NCBI RefSeq assembly: GCF_000761215.1
Contig: NZ_CP009438.1
Span: forward strand, 3,465,001 to 3,529,000
Direction: 5' to 3'
Origin: Streptomyces glaucescens
Lineage (GTDB): Bacteria; Actinomycetota; Actinomycetes; Streptomycetales; Streptomycetaceae
Length of the DNA: 64,000 nt
Shown here: positions 7,258-15,669 of the stretch, piece by piece
Layout: each line of letters starts with the position of its first letter
Numbering within the stretch: the first letter of the stretch is position 1
The notes under the pieces: generated by a model
The model's database searches: none
What the model was told of the DNA's origin: nothing
Seen by the model: only the letters and a program-made list of their open reading frames with translations
Made by a program: the position numbers and the translations under genes

Positions 7258-8394
7258 TCAGTACGACTTCGGCAGACCCAGGGTCTGGTGGGAGACGTAG
7301 TTGAGAATCATCTCCCGGCTCACCGGGGCGATACGCGCCACGCGCGCGGCCGTGATGAGCGAGGCGAGGCCGAACTCGCGGGTGAGTCCGTTGCCGCCGA
7401 GGGTGTGCACGGCCTGATCGACGGCCCTGGCGCAGGCTTCCCCGGCGGCGTACTTGGCCATGTTGGCGGCCTCGCCCGCTCCGGCGTCGTCGCCCGCGTC
7501 GTACAGCGCGGCCGCCTTCTGCATCATCAGCCGGGCCAGTTCCAGGTCGATGTGCGCCTGCGCGAGGGGGTGGGCGATGGCCTGGTGGGCGCCGATGGGG
7601 GACGTCCAGACGGTGCGGTCGCGGGCGTACTCGACGGCCCTGGCGACCGCGTACCGGCCCATGCCGATCGCGAACGCGGCCGTCATGATCCGCTCCGGGT
7701 TGAGCCCGGCGAACAGCTGGAGCAGGCCCGCGTCGTCTCCCCCGCCCACCAGCGCCCCGGCGGGCAGCCGGACGTCGTCGAGGGTCAGCTCGAACTGCTT
7801 CTCCTGGGCGTCGAGTTCCATGTCGATCTTGCGGCGGCCGAAGCCGGGGGTGTCCCGGGGGACGATGAACAGGCAGGGCTTGAGGCGGCCCGTGCGGGCG
7901 TCCTCGGTGCGGCCGACGACGAGGGTGGCGTCGGCGATGTCGACGCCGGAGACGAAGACCTTGCGGCCGCTGAGGAGCCAGTCGGCGCCGTCGCGGCGGG
8001 CGGTGGTGGTGATGCGGTGGCTGTTGGAGCCCGCGTCGGGTTCGGTGATGCCGAAGGCCATGAGGCGGCTGCCGTCGGCGAGGCCGGGGAGCCAGGTCCG
8101 CCGTTGTTCCTCCGTGCCGAAGCGGGCGATCACGGTGCCGCAGATGGCCGGGGACACGATCAGCATGAGCAGGGGGCAGCCGGCCGCGCCCAGCTCCTCC
8201 AGGACGATGGAGAGTTCGGTGATGCCGCCGCCCCCGCCGCCGTACGCCTCCGGCAGGTTGACGCCGAGGTAGCCGAGCCCGCCCGCCTCGGACCAGAGTG
8301 CGCGGTGGTCGTGGCCGCGGCCGTGGCGGGTGCCGAGGGCGGCCACGGCGGCGCGCAGGGCTCGGTGTTCCTCGGATTCGATGTGGGTGGTCAT
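7258..8394 (-). CDS. Acyl-CoA dehydrogenase
   Basis: A 378-aa FAD-dependent acyl-CoA dehydrogenase. Signatures: LGYLGVNLPEAYGG, the FAD/substrate block FGITEPDAGSNSHRITT, the flavin-binding middle FVSGVDIADA, and the C-terminal TLGGNGLTREFGLASLITAARV. ATG 8394 is chosen over an upstream in-frame start because AAGGA lies 5 nt away and the preceding tail is Pro/Arg-rich. In this operon it would make the alpha-beta-unsaturated acyl-CoA that the adjacent carboxylase uses, matching AtuD (citronellyl-CoA) or LiuA (isovaleryl-CoA) roles. Confidence 0.9.
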   Translation of the reverse strand: MTTHIESEEHRALRAAVAALGTRHGRGHDHRALWSEAGGLGYLGVNLPEAYGGGGGGITELSIVLEELGAAGCPLLMLIVSPAICGTVIARFGTEEQRRTWLPGLADGSRLMAFGITEPDAGSNSHRITTTARRDGADWLLSGRKVFVSGVDIADATLVVGRTEDARTGRLKPCLFIVPRDTPGFGRRKIDMELDAQEKQFELTLDDVRLPAGALVGGGDDAGLLQLFAGLNPERIMTAAFAIGMGRYAVARAVEYARDRTVWTSPIGAHQAIAHPLAQAHIDLELARLMMQKAAALYDAGDDAGAGEAANMAKYAAGEACARAVDQAVHTLGGNGLTREFGLASLITAARVARIAPVSREMILNYVSHQTLGLPKSY

Positions 8395-8469
8395 CGGCGT
8401 CCTTCGGTCTGCGGGTGGTGGGTGGGCGGTCGCGCGCACGCAGCCGCGCGTCGGTACGGCCGCGCGCCG

Positions 8470-10317
8470 TCAGCCGGCCGCGGTGACCACGGCCAGGAGG
8501 GTGCCGACCTCGACCTGCTGTCCCGGGGACACGTGCAGGGCGTCCAGGGTGCCGGTCGCCGGGGCGGTGATCTGGTGCTGCATCTTCATCGCCTCCAGCC
8601 AGAGGAAGGGCTGTCCGGCCCGTACGGCGGTTCCCCCGGACAGTCCGTCGGCGATGCGGACGACCGTGCCGGGCATGGGGGCGAGGAGGGAGCCGGGGGC
8701 GTGCTGGGCGGCGGGGTCGGGGAAGCGGGGCAGGGCGCGCAGGGTCGTGCCGCCGACGTGGACGTCGTCGCCGTAGCGGGCCACCGGGTAGGTGCGCCGG
8801 ACGCCGTCCGCCTCCAGGACGACCCGTCGCGCGTCGGCGTGCAGGACGCGGACGCCGTCGGCTTCCAGGCGGCCCGCGCGGGTGTGCCGGTAGCGGACCT
8901 CGTGCTCCTCGCCGGCCATCGCGTACCGCTTGGTCTGCGGCTGGGAGGGCAGGTTGCGCCAGCCGCCGAAGCGGGAGCGGCCGTGCGCGTCGGCGAGGGC
9001 GGCGGCGAGCGGGGCGTACGGGTCGGGGGCGGGCGCGGTCAGCTCCGCCAGGTGCCGGCCGTAGAAGCCGGTGTCCATGCGGCCGGAGGTGAACTCCTCG
9101 TGCCGCAGCGAGCGCACGAGGAGGTCGCGGTTGGTGACGGGGCCGTGGACGGCGGCCCGCTCCAGCGCGCCGGACAGCTTGCGGATCGCCTCCGCGCGGG
9201 TGGGCGCGTGGGCGACGGCCTTGGCGATCAGCGGGTCGTAGTGGACGCCGACCGGGTCGCCGTCGGTGTAGCCGGTGTCGAGGCGGACGGTGTCCGGGAC
9301 GGCGAGGCGGTGCAGGGTGCCGGTCTGCGGGGCCCAGTGGTGCGCCGGGTCCTCGGCGTACAGGCGGGCCTCGACGGCGTGGCCCCGCGCGGGTGGCGGC
9401 TCGTCGTCCAGGGCGTGGCCCTCGGCGACGCGGATCTGGAGGGCGACCAGGTCGATGCCGAACACGGCCTCGGTGACGGGGTGTTCGACCTGGAGGCGGG
9501 TGTTCATCTCCAGGAAGTGCGCGCGGTCGCCCGTGACGAGGAACTCGACGGTTCCGGCGCCGCGGTAGCCGACCGCGCGGGCGGCGCGCACGGCGGTCTC
9601 GTGCAGCTCCTGGGTCAGTTCGGGGCTCAGGCCGGGTGCCGGGGCCTCCTCGACGACCTTCTGGTGGCGGCGCTGGAGGGAGCAGTCGCGGGTGCCGAGC
9701 GCCCACACGGTGCCGTGGGTGTCGGCGAGGAGCTGCACCTCGACGTGGCGTCCGTCCTCGACGTACGGCTCGACGAACACCTCGTCGTCGCCGAAGGCGG
9801 CCCGTGCCTCCGCGCGGGCGGCGGCCAGCTCCCGCTCCAGGTCGGTGAGGCGCCGCACGACGCGCATGCCGCGTCCGCCGCCGCCCGCCGCCGCCTTCAC
9901 CAGCACGGGGAGGTCGGCTTCGGTGACCTCGCGCAGGGGGGTGAGGCCGAGCAGTTCCTTGGCGCGGGTCTTGGACGCCATGGCCTCGATGGCCTCCGGG
10001 GGCGGGCCGATCCAGACCAGTCCCGCGTCGAGGACCGCGCGGGCGAAGCCGGGGTTCTCGGAGAGGAAGCCGTAGCCGGGGTGCACGGCGTCGGCGCCGG
10101 CCGCGAGGGCGGCCCGCACGATCAGGTCGCCGCGCAGGTAGGTGTCGGCGGGGGCGGCCCCCGGCAGCCGTACGGCGGTGTCCGCCACGCGCGCGTGGAG
10201 GGCGTTGTCGTCGGCGTCGGAGTACACCGCGACCGTGCGGATGCCCAGCTCGCGGCAGGTGCGGAAGACCCGGCAGGCGATCTCGCCCCGGTTGGCGACG
10301 AGCACAGAAGTGATCAC
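8470..10317 (-). CDS. Acyl-CoA carboxylase alpha subunit (biotin carboxylase + BCCP)
   Basis: A 615-aa biotin-dependent carboxylase alpha chain. The biotin carboxylase half begins ITSVLVANRGEIACRVFRT and has the ATP-grasp glycine loop KAAAGGGGRGMRVV, EMNTRLQVEHPVTE, and CSLQRRHQKVVEEAPAP. The C-terminus holds the biotinyl domain with EAMKM, biotinyl Lys about residue 578. The middle linker resembles the BT domain of methylcrotonyl/geranyl-type enzymes rather than the short actinobacterial AccA. It is 9 nt from the beta-subunit gene, so the two should be made together. Confidence 0.93.
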   Translation of the reverse strand: MITSVLVANRGEIACRVFRTCRELGIRTVAVYSDADDNALHARVADTAVRLPGAAPADTYLRGDLIVRAALAAGADAVHPGYGFLSENPGFARAVLDAGLVWIGPPPEAIEAMASKTRAKELLGLTPLREVTEADLPVLVKAAAGGGGRGMRVVRRLTDLERELAAARAEARAAFGDDEVFVEPYVEDGRHVEVQLLADTHGTVWALGTRDCSLQRRHQKVVEEAPAPGLSPELTQELHETAVRAARAVGYRGAGTVEFLVTGDRAHFLEMNTRLQVEHPVTEAVFGIDLVALQIRVAEGHALDDEPPPARGHAVEARLYAEDPAHHWAPQTGTLHRLAVPDTVRLDTGYTDGDPVGVHYDPLIAKAVAHAPTRAEAIRKLSGALERAAVHGPVTNRDLLVRSLRHEEFTSGRMDTGFYGRHLAELTAPAPDPYAPLAAALADAHGRSRFGGWRNLPSQPQTKRYAMAGEEHEVRYRHTRAGRLEADGVRVLHADARRVVLEADGVRRTYPVARYGDDVHVGGTTLRALPRFPDPAAQHAPGSLLAPMPGTVVRIADGLSGGTAVRAGQPFLWLEAMKMQHQITAPATGTLDALHVSPGQQVEVGTLLAVVTAAG

Positions 10318-10326
10318 GGGGTTCCC

Positions 10327-11925
10327 TCACATCCGGAAGACGCCGAAGCCGCCGCGCACGCCCTCGTAGGGCGCGGTGTGGACGGCGGACAGGCACAGGC
10401 CGAGGACGGTGCGGGTGTCGCGCGGGTCGATGACGCCGTCGTCGTAGAGCCGCCCGGACAGGAACATCGGCAGCGACTCGGACTCGATCTGCTGCTCCAC
10501 CATGGCGCGCAGGGCGGCGTCCGCCTCGTCGTCGTACGGCTGCCCCTTGGCGGCGGCGGACTGCCGGGCGACGATCGACAGGACGCCCGCGAGCTGCTGC
10601 GGGCCCATGACGGCCGACTTGGCGCTGGGCCAGGCGAACAGGAAGCGCGGGTCGTAGGCGCGTCCGCACATGCCGTAGTGCCCGGCGCCGTAGGAGGCGC
10701 CCATCAGCACGGACAGGTGCGGGACCCGCGAGTTGCTCACCGCGTTGATCATCATGGCGCCGTGCTTGACGATCCCGCCCTGCTCGTAGCGGCTGCCCAC
10801 CATGTAGCCGGTGGTGTTGTGCAGGAACAGCAGCGGGATGTCGCGCTGGTTGGCGAGCTGGATGAACTGGGCGGCCTTCTGGGACTCCTCGCTGAACAGC
10901 ACCCCTCGGGCGTTGGCGAGGATGCCGACGGGGTAGCCGTGCAGGCTCGCCCAGCCGGTGGCCAGGCTGGTGCCGTACAGCGGTTTGAACTCGTCGAAGC
11001 GGGAGCCGTCGACGAGCCGGGCGATCACCTCGCGCGGGTCGAAGGGGATCTTCAGGTCGCCGGGGACGATGCCCAGCAGCTCCTCCGGGTCGTACTCCGG
11101 CGGCTCGGCGGGCCCCGGGTCCGGGTACGCCTTGCGGTGGTTGAGCCGGGCGACGACCCGCCGGGCCTGCCGCAGGGCGTCGGGTTCGTCCACGGCGAAG
11201 TGGTCGGCGAGGCCGGACACGCGCGCGTGCATCCCGGCGCCGCCCAGCGACTCGTCGTCGCTCTCCTCCCCGGTGGCCATCTTCACCAGCGGCGGCCCGC
11301 CGAGGAACACCTTCGCGCGCTCCTTGACCATGATCACGTGGTCGGACATGCCGGGCACGTACGCGCCCCCGGCGGTCGAGTTGCCGAAGACGACCGCGAT
11401 CGTGGGGATCCCGGCGGCGGACAGCCGTGTGAGGTCCCGGAAGACCGCCCCGCCGGGGATGAAGATCTCCTTCTGGGACGGCAGATCCGCCCCGCCCGAC
11501 TCCACGAGGCTGACGCAGGGCAGCCGGTTGGCGAGCGCGATGTCGTTCGCGCGGAGGGCCTTCCTCAGCGACCACGGGTTGCTGGCGCCGCCGCGCACGG
11601 TCGGGTCGTTGGCGGTGATCAGGCACTCCACGCCTTCGACGACCCCGATGCCGGTGACCAGGGAGGCCCCCACGGCGTACTCGCTGCCCCACGCGGCCAG
11701 CGGGGACAGCTCCAGGAACGGCGTGTCCGGGTCGAGCAGCAGCTCGATGCGCTCGCGGGCGAGCAGCTTGCCGCGCCGCCGGTGCCGCTCGACGTACTTC
11801 TCGCCGCCGCCCGCGAGGGCCTTGGCGTGCTCGGCGTCGAGTGCGGCGAGCTTGGCGAGCATGGCCTCGCGGTTCGCCGCGTAGGCGGGGTCGCGGGTGT
11901 CCAGGGCGGACGGGAGAACCGTCAC
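10327..11925 (-). CDS. Acyl-CoA carboxylase beta subunit (carboxyltransferase)
   Basis: A 532-aa crotonase-superfamily carboxyltransferase that moves CO2 from biotin to an acyl-CoA. It carries the N-lobe block LVESGGADLPSQKEIF and GNSTAGGAYVPGMSD, and the C-lobe blocks LFLHNTTGYMVGSRYE and GASYGAGHYGMCGRAYDPRF. The GHYGMCGRAY(D/S)PRFLF signature and the length place it nearer to methylcrotonyl-/geranyl-CoA carboxylases than to propionyl-CoA carboxylase. The GTG start overlaps the preceding gene's stop by 4 nt (GTGA). Which acyl-CoA is used cannot be read from the sequence alone. Confidence 0.92.
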   Translation of the reverse strand: MTVLPSALDTRDPAYAANREAMLAKLAALDAEHAKALAGGGEKYVERHRRRGKLLARERIELLLDPDTPFLELSPLAAWGSEYAVGASLVTGIGVVEGVECLITANDPTVRGGASNPWSLRKALRANDIALANRLPCVSLVESGGADLPSQKEIFIPGGAVFRDLTRLSAAGIPTIAVVFGNSTAGGAYVPGMSDHVIMVKERAKVFLGGPPLVKMATGEESDDESLGGAGMHARVSGLADHFAVDEPDALRQARRVVARLNHRKAYPDPGPAEPPEYDPEELLGIVPGDLKIPFDPREVIARLVDGSRFDEFKPLYGTSLATGWASLHGYPVGILANARGVLFSEESQKAAQFIQLANQRDIPLLFLHNTTGYMVGSRYEQGGIVKHGAMMINAVSNSRVPHLSVLMGASYGAGHYGMCGRAYDPRFLFAWPSAKSAVMGPQQLAGVLSIVARQSAAAKGQPYDDEADAALRAMVEQQIESESLPMFLSGRLYDDGVIDPRDTRTVLGLCLSAVHTAPYEGVRGGFGVFRM

Positions 11926-13598
11926 AGCAGGGCCTCCGGGATGTCCAGGTGGCGGGAGCGCAGCCATTCGCCGAGGGCCTTGCCCTGCGGGTCGAAGCGG
12001 TGCCGGGCGGCGACCCCGGCGCCGAGGATCCCCTCGACGACGAAGTTCAGGGCGCGCAGGTTCGGGAGGGTGTGGCGGACGACGGCGAGGCCGTCGGTCT
12101 CGGGCAGCAGCCGCCGGAAGGCGTCCACGGTCAGGGTGTGGGCCAGCCACCGCCAGCCCTCGTCCGTCCGCGCCCACACCCCGACGTTGGCGTCGCCGCC
12201 CTTGTCCCCGCTGCGGGCTCCCGCGACGAGACCGAGGGGCGCGCGGCGCACGGGACCGGGCGGCAGCGGCTCGGGGAGCGGCGGCTCGTCGAGCGGGCGC
12301 AGCGGGCGGCTGTCCCGGGGCGCGGCCACGGCGATCCGGCGCCCGTCGTGGAGGACGGCCACCTGCTCGACCTCACCCTGCGGGACGTACGCGGCCTCGA
12401 ACACCCCGTAGGGCGTGCCCTTCCCGGGTGGCTCCGTCACGTGGAAGCCCGGACAACTGGCGAGGGCGAGTTCCACGGCGGCGGCGGTGAGCGGCCGTCC
12501 GACGACGGCCTGGTCCGGGTCGCGGACCACCAGCCGGAGCAGGGCGCTCGCGGTCTCCTCGGTGGCGGCGTCGGCCCGGTCGGTGCGGACGAGTTCCCAG
12601 CGGACCTCGGACGGCGGCGACTTGGCCAGCGCCTCGCCCATCTGCTGCCGCACCAGTGCCGCCTTGGCCTCGATGTCCAGCCCGGTCAGCACGAAGACGA
12701 CCTCGTTGCGGAAGCCGCCCAGCCGGTTGACGCCGACCTTGAGCGCGGGCGGCGGGGCCTCCCCGCGCACCCCCTCGATCCGCACCCGGTCGGACCCGTC
12801 CCGATCGAGCCGTACGGTGTCCAGGCGGGCGGTGACGTCGGGGCCGGCATAGCGTCCGCCGGCCGTCTCGTACAGCAGTTGCGCCGTGACCGTGCCGACG
12901 TCGACGAACCCGCCGGTGCCGGGGTGCTTGGTGATCACCGCGCTGCCGTCGGCGCGGATCTCGGCCAGCGGGAACCCGGGCCGGCGGACGTCGCCGTCCC
13001 GGAAGAAGGCGTAGTTGCCGCCGGTCGCCTGCGTCCCGCACTCCAGCACGTGCCCGGCGACGACGGCCCCCGCGAGCCGGTCGTACTCCGTCGGCGCCCA
13101 CCCGAAGTGGGCGGCGGCGGGCCCGGTGACGAGCGCGGCGTCCGTCACCCGGCCGGTGACGACGACGTCGGCCCCCTCCCGCAGGCAGGCGGCGACGCCG
13201 AAGCACCCGAGGTAGGCGTGGGCGGCGAGGCTGCCGGGGTGCGCGGCGGTGCGGTCGTCGCCCTCCACGTGGGCGACCCGGACGGGGATGCCGAGCCGGT
13301 CCGCGAGGGCGCGCACCGCGTCGGCGAGCCCGGCCGGGTTCAGCCCGCCCGCGTTGGTGACGATCCGCACGCCCCGCTCGTGGGCGAGACCGAGGGTGTC
13401 CTCCAGTTGCCGCAGGAAGGTCCGGGCGTACCCGGCGGCCGGGTCCTTCAGCCGGTCCCGGGCGAGGATCAGCATGGTCAGCTCGGCGAGGTAGTCGCCG
13501 GTGAGGACGTCCAGGTCACCACCGGTCAGCATCTCGCGCAGCGCGTCGAAGCGGTCGCCGTAGAAGCCGGAGGCGTTGCCGACGCGGAGCACGGTCAC
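11922..13598 (-). CDS. AtuA-like protein (DUF1446, acyclic terpene utilisation)
   Basis: A 558-aa DUF1446 protein. It begins [22 protein letters not shown] and contains [51 protein letters not shown] and [16 protein letters not shown], all typical of AtuA. The C-terminal third has [21 protein letters not shown], the small AtuA-like ferredoxin-fold domain that some species encode separately. AtuA is essential for citronellol/geraniol use in Pseudomonas, but its reaction is not known. The GTG start overlaps the upstream stop by 4 nt, and its own stop overlaps the carboxylase start. Confidence 0.9.
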   Translation of the reverse strand: MTVLRVGNASGFYGDRFDALREMLTGGDLDVLTGDYLAELTMLILARDRLKDPAAGYARTFLRQLEDTLGLAHERGVRIVTNAGGLNPAGLADAVRALADRLGIPVRVAHVEGDDRTAAHPGSLAAHAYLGCFGVAACLREGADVVVTGRVTDAALVTGPAAAHFGWAPTEYDRLAGAVVAGHVLECGTQATGGNYAFFRDGDVRRPGFPLAEIRADGSAVITKHPGTGGFVDVGTVTAQLLYETAGGRYAGPDVTARLDTVRLDRDGSDRVRIEGVRGEAPPPALKVGVNRLGGFRNEVVFVLTGLDIEAKAALVRQQMGEALAKSPPSEVRWELVRTDRADAATEETASALLRLVVRDPDQAVVGRPLTAAAVELALASCPGFHVTEPPGKGTPYGVFEAAYVPQGEVEQVAVLHDGRRIAVAAPRDSRPLRPLDEPPLPEPLPPGPVRRAPLGLVAGARSGDKGGDANVGVWARTDEGWRWLAHTLTVDAFRRLLPETDGLAVVRHTLPNLRALNFVVEGILGAGVAARHRFDPQGKALGEWLRSRHLDIPEALL

Positions 13599-14410
13599 GG
13601 GGTGCCCTCCCCCTTCGCCGGGCGCCCCGCGCCGGGCGGGCCCGCGAAGGCCTGCGCGATGTCCAGCCAGCGGTCCGCGTCGGGGCCCGCGGCGCGCAGC
13701 GCGAGGTCGGCGCGGTTCGCCCGCTGGGTGACGAGCAGGCAGAAGTCGAGGGCCGGCCCGGTGACGCGCTGGGGCGCGCCCTCGGGGCCGTAGGCCCACC
13801 GCTCCCCGGCCGGGCCGGTCAGCTCGACGCGGAAGGGGGCGGCGGGGGCCGGCAGCCCGTGCACGGAGAACGCGAAGTCCCGGGTGCGGACCCCGAGGCG
13901 GGCGATGTGCCGGATGCGGTCGGTGGGGGCGCGGGTGACGCCGAGCGCGTCGGCGACGTCCAGTCCGTGGGCCCACGTCTCCATGAGCCGGGCGGTGGCC
14001 ATGGACGCGGCGGACATCGGCGGCCCGTACCAGGGGAAGCGGGCACCGTCCGGGGCGGCGCGCAGCGCCCGGTCGAACGCGGTACGGCCGTCCCGCCAGC
14101 GCGCCAGCAGTTCGGCGGGCGGGAGCGCCGCTCCCTCCTCGGCGCCCTCGTCGACGAAGGAGTCCGGGGCGGCGAGCGCCTTCTCGACCAGCGCCCGGAA
14201 GCCCTCCGCGTCGGTCACGGCGAGCAGCGCGGAGCGGTCCGTCCAGGCGAGGTGGGCGATCTGGTGGGCGACGGTCCAGCCGGCGGCGGGGGTCGGAAGC
14301 GCCCAGCGGCCGGGTGTCAACCCGGCGACCAGGGCGTCGAGTTCGTCGCTCTCGGCGCGGAGGTCGTCGAAGACGGGCAGAGACGTCGGCGAGGGCGTCG
14401 GGTCGGCCAT
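13595..14410 (-). CDS. TIGR03084-family protein (DinB/maleylpyruvate isomerase-like fold)
   Basis: First gene of the long operon, 271 aa. The N-terminal half has the mycothiol-dependent maleylpyruvate isomerase-type helical bundle: [23 protein letters not shown], with metal-ligand candidates H in AHQIAHL and [15 protein letters not shown]. The last third is a small SCP2-like module ([16 protein letters not shown]). Members of TIGR03084 accompany DUF1446 genes in many actinobacteria, and their biochemical role is unknown. ATG 14410 is preferred over an in-frame start at 14449 because MADPTPSP fits homologues. The operator at 14443-14454 is 33 nt upstream. Confidence 0.82.
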   Translation of the reverse strand: MADPTPSPTSLPVFDDLRAESDELDALVAGLTPGRWALPTPAAGWTVAHQIAHLAWTDRSALLAVTDAEGFRALVEKALAAPDSFVDEGAEEGAALPPAELLARWRDGRTAFDRALRAAPDGARFPWYGPPMSAASMATARLMETWAHGLDVADALGVTRAPTDRIRHIARLGVRTRDFAFSVHGLPAPAAPFRVELTGPAGERWAYGPEGAPQRVTGPALDFCLLVTQRANRADLALRAAGPDADRWLDIAQAFAGPPGAGRPAKGEGTP

Positions 14411-14442
14411 GGGGGGAGCATGGCAGCGGGCCAGGAAACAAT

Positions 14443-14454
14443 CAAGCACGCTTG
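14443..14454. promoter_or_regulatory. TetR-type palindrome before the acyl-CoA operon
   Basis: CAAGC-AC-GCTTG is a perfect 12-nt palindrome in an A/T-richer patch 33 nt upstream of the first gene of the operon and 75 nt before the divergent WhiJ-like gene. Size and spacing resemble operators of TetR repressors of fatty-acid and isoprenoid catabolism. The TetR at 4297-4926 is the obvious candidate. Confidence 0.5.
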
Positions 14455-14501
14455 CATGGATTTGTTTTCCACAACGCCCCTGCGACGTGTGCGCGTGAGG
14501 C

Positions 14502-14507
14502 TACTCT
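14502..14507 (+). promoter_or_regulatory. -10 box for the WhiJ-like gene
   Basis: TACTCT (14502-14507) fits TANNNT and lies 22 nt before GTG 14529, with GGGAGG (14515-14520) between as ribosome-binding site. The -35 is weak. Confidence 0.4.
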
Positions 14508-14528
14508 CGGTGACGGGAGGTGGTCCGT

Positions 14529-15374
14529 GTGTACGTCCGCGAACTGGACCCCAGCGCCTCCGCGCTGGACTACTACGGGTACGAGCTGCGCCGGGCGCGG
14601 GAGGCGGCCGGGCTGACCCAGGCGCAGCTCGGCTCGATCGTCTTCTGCACGGGGTCCCTGATCGGGCAGATCGAGACAGCGGCGAAGGTTCCCCAGCGGG
14701 AGCTGTCCGAGCGGCTGGACGCGGCGCTGGGGACGGACGGGTTGTTCTCACGGCTGGTCGGTCTGGTGCTGCGGAGCCAACTTCCCGGCTGGTTCCGGCC
14801 GTTCGCCGACTTGGAAGCACGGGCCACCCACATCGCCACGTTCCAGTCACAGGTGGTGTACGGGCTGCTCCAGACTCCGGCCTATGCGAGGGCGGTGCTG
14901 GAAGCGGGGCTGACGGACGCACTCGATGAACAGGTCGCGGCCCGCATGGACCGCCAGCGTGTTCTGAAGCGGGACGACCCGCCGTTGATCTGGGTCGTAC
15001 TGGACGAGGTGGTCCTGCACAGGCCATTCGGAGGCAGGGAAGTCATGCGGGAGCAACTCACCCACCTGCTGGACCTTCAAGATCGTCGACATGTACGCGT
15101 ACAGGTGCTGCCCCTCGGCACAGGAAACCACCCCGCGACTGCTGGCTCGTTCACGGTCCTGCGCTTCGACCGCGACCCGGACATCAGCTACTCCGAAAAC
15201 TACGATGCTGGGTATATGACCGCTAATCCCAGCGTCGTCAGGGACTGTTCGCATCGTTACGATCACCTACAGGCCGCAGCCCTCTCCATCGAGGGCTCGG
15301 CGGCGCTGATCGCCCGCGTACGGGAGGAACGCTATGCAGAGCAGCCGGAACTTGACGGGAGCGCGGTGGCGTAG
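14529..15374 (+). CDS. WhiJ-like regulator (XRE helix-turn-helix + DUF5753)
   Basis: A 281-aa transcription factor. Residues 10-70 form an XRE helix-turn-helix (YGYELRRAREAAGLTQAQLGSIVFCTGSLIGQIE). Residues 90-270 form the DUF5753 domain (LPGWFRPFADLEARA, QSQVVYGLLQTPAYARAVL, IWVVLDEVVLHRPFGG, HVRVQVLPLGTG). Such proteins work with a small DUF397 partner in developmental control. Here the DUF397 gene overlaps the end of this gene by 41 nt. GTG 14529 was chosen because GGGAGG ends 8 nt before it; a GTG at 14520 is also in frame. Confidence 0.88.
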   Translation: MYVRELDPSASALDYYGYELRRAREAAGLTQAQLGSIVFCTGSLIGQIETAAKVPQRELSERLDAALGTDGLFSRLVGLVLRSQLPGWFRPFADLEARATHIATFQSQVVYGLLQTPAYARAVLEAGLTDALDEQVAARMDRQRVLKRDDPPLIWVVLDEVVLHRPFGGREVMREQLTHLLDLQDRRHVRVQVLPLGTGNHPATAGSFTVLRFDRDPDISYSENYDAGYMTANPSVVRDCSHRYDHLQAAALSIEGSAALIARVREERYAEQPELDGSAVA

Positions 15375-15612
15375 GTCGTCGTACAGCGGCGGCACAGGCG
15401 GCGAATGCATCGAGTGCGCACCTCTCGGCAGCGCCACCTGGCGGAAGTCCTCCTACAGCGGTGACACCGGCGGTGACTGCGTGGAGGTCGCCGATCTCAG
15501 TGCCCACATAGCCGTCCGCGACTCCAAGGACCCCGCCGCCGGCGTGTTCACCGTCGCTCCGGGTGCCTTCGCGGCGTTCGTCGGCGCCGCCGCCGGGGAC
15601 CTGCTCGGCTAG
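15334..15612 (+). CDS. DUF397 protein, partner of the WhiJ-like regulator
   Basis: A 92-aa protein with two copies of the DUF397 half-motif: RWRRSSYSGGTGGECIECA and TWRKSSYSGDTGGDCVEVA. These are followed by the usual IAVRDSKDPAAGVF and a C-terminal amphipathic helix. DUF397 proteins are small partners thought to modulate the DNA binding of WhiJ-like proteins. The ATG lies inside the end of the regulator gene in another frame, with GGGAGGA just before it, so production is coupled. The duplicated motif parallels the triplicated one at 41112-41300. Confidence 0.85.
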   Translation: MQSSRNLTGARWRRSSYSGGTGGECIECAPLGSATWRKSSYSGDTGGDCVEVADLSAHIAVRDSKDPAAGVFTVAPGAFAAFVGAAAGDLLG

Positions 15613-15666
15613 GGCCTGTCGTTCGGATCACCCCGGCGTCGCGGGCTGATCCGAACGAAAGGCCCT
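15611..15666. terminator. Bidirectional terminator
   Basis: A long imperfect stem. The core CGTTCGGATCA (15620-15630) pairs with TGATCCGAACG (15647-15657), and the outer AGGGCCT (15611-15617) pairs with AGGCCCT (15660-15666). It sits exactly between the convergent DUF397 and EamA genes and overlaps the DUF397 stop. Confidence 0.75.
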
Positions 15667-15669
15667 GGG

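Noticed and set aside
4931..11692. A single 2253-codon open frame across the acyl-CoA operon on the minus strand
   Set aside because: Only its last 244 codons (enoyl-CoA hydratase) are a real gene. The rest is the out-of-frame complement reading of the ligase, dehydrogenase and carboxylase genes, Arg/Pro/Gly-rich without domains, kept open by high GC.
6940..12411. An 1823-codon plus-strand frame opposite the same operon
   Set aside because: It is antisense to five well-recognised genes with intact catalytic motifs and has low-complexity Gly/Val/Ala composition.
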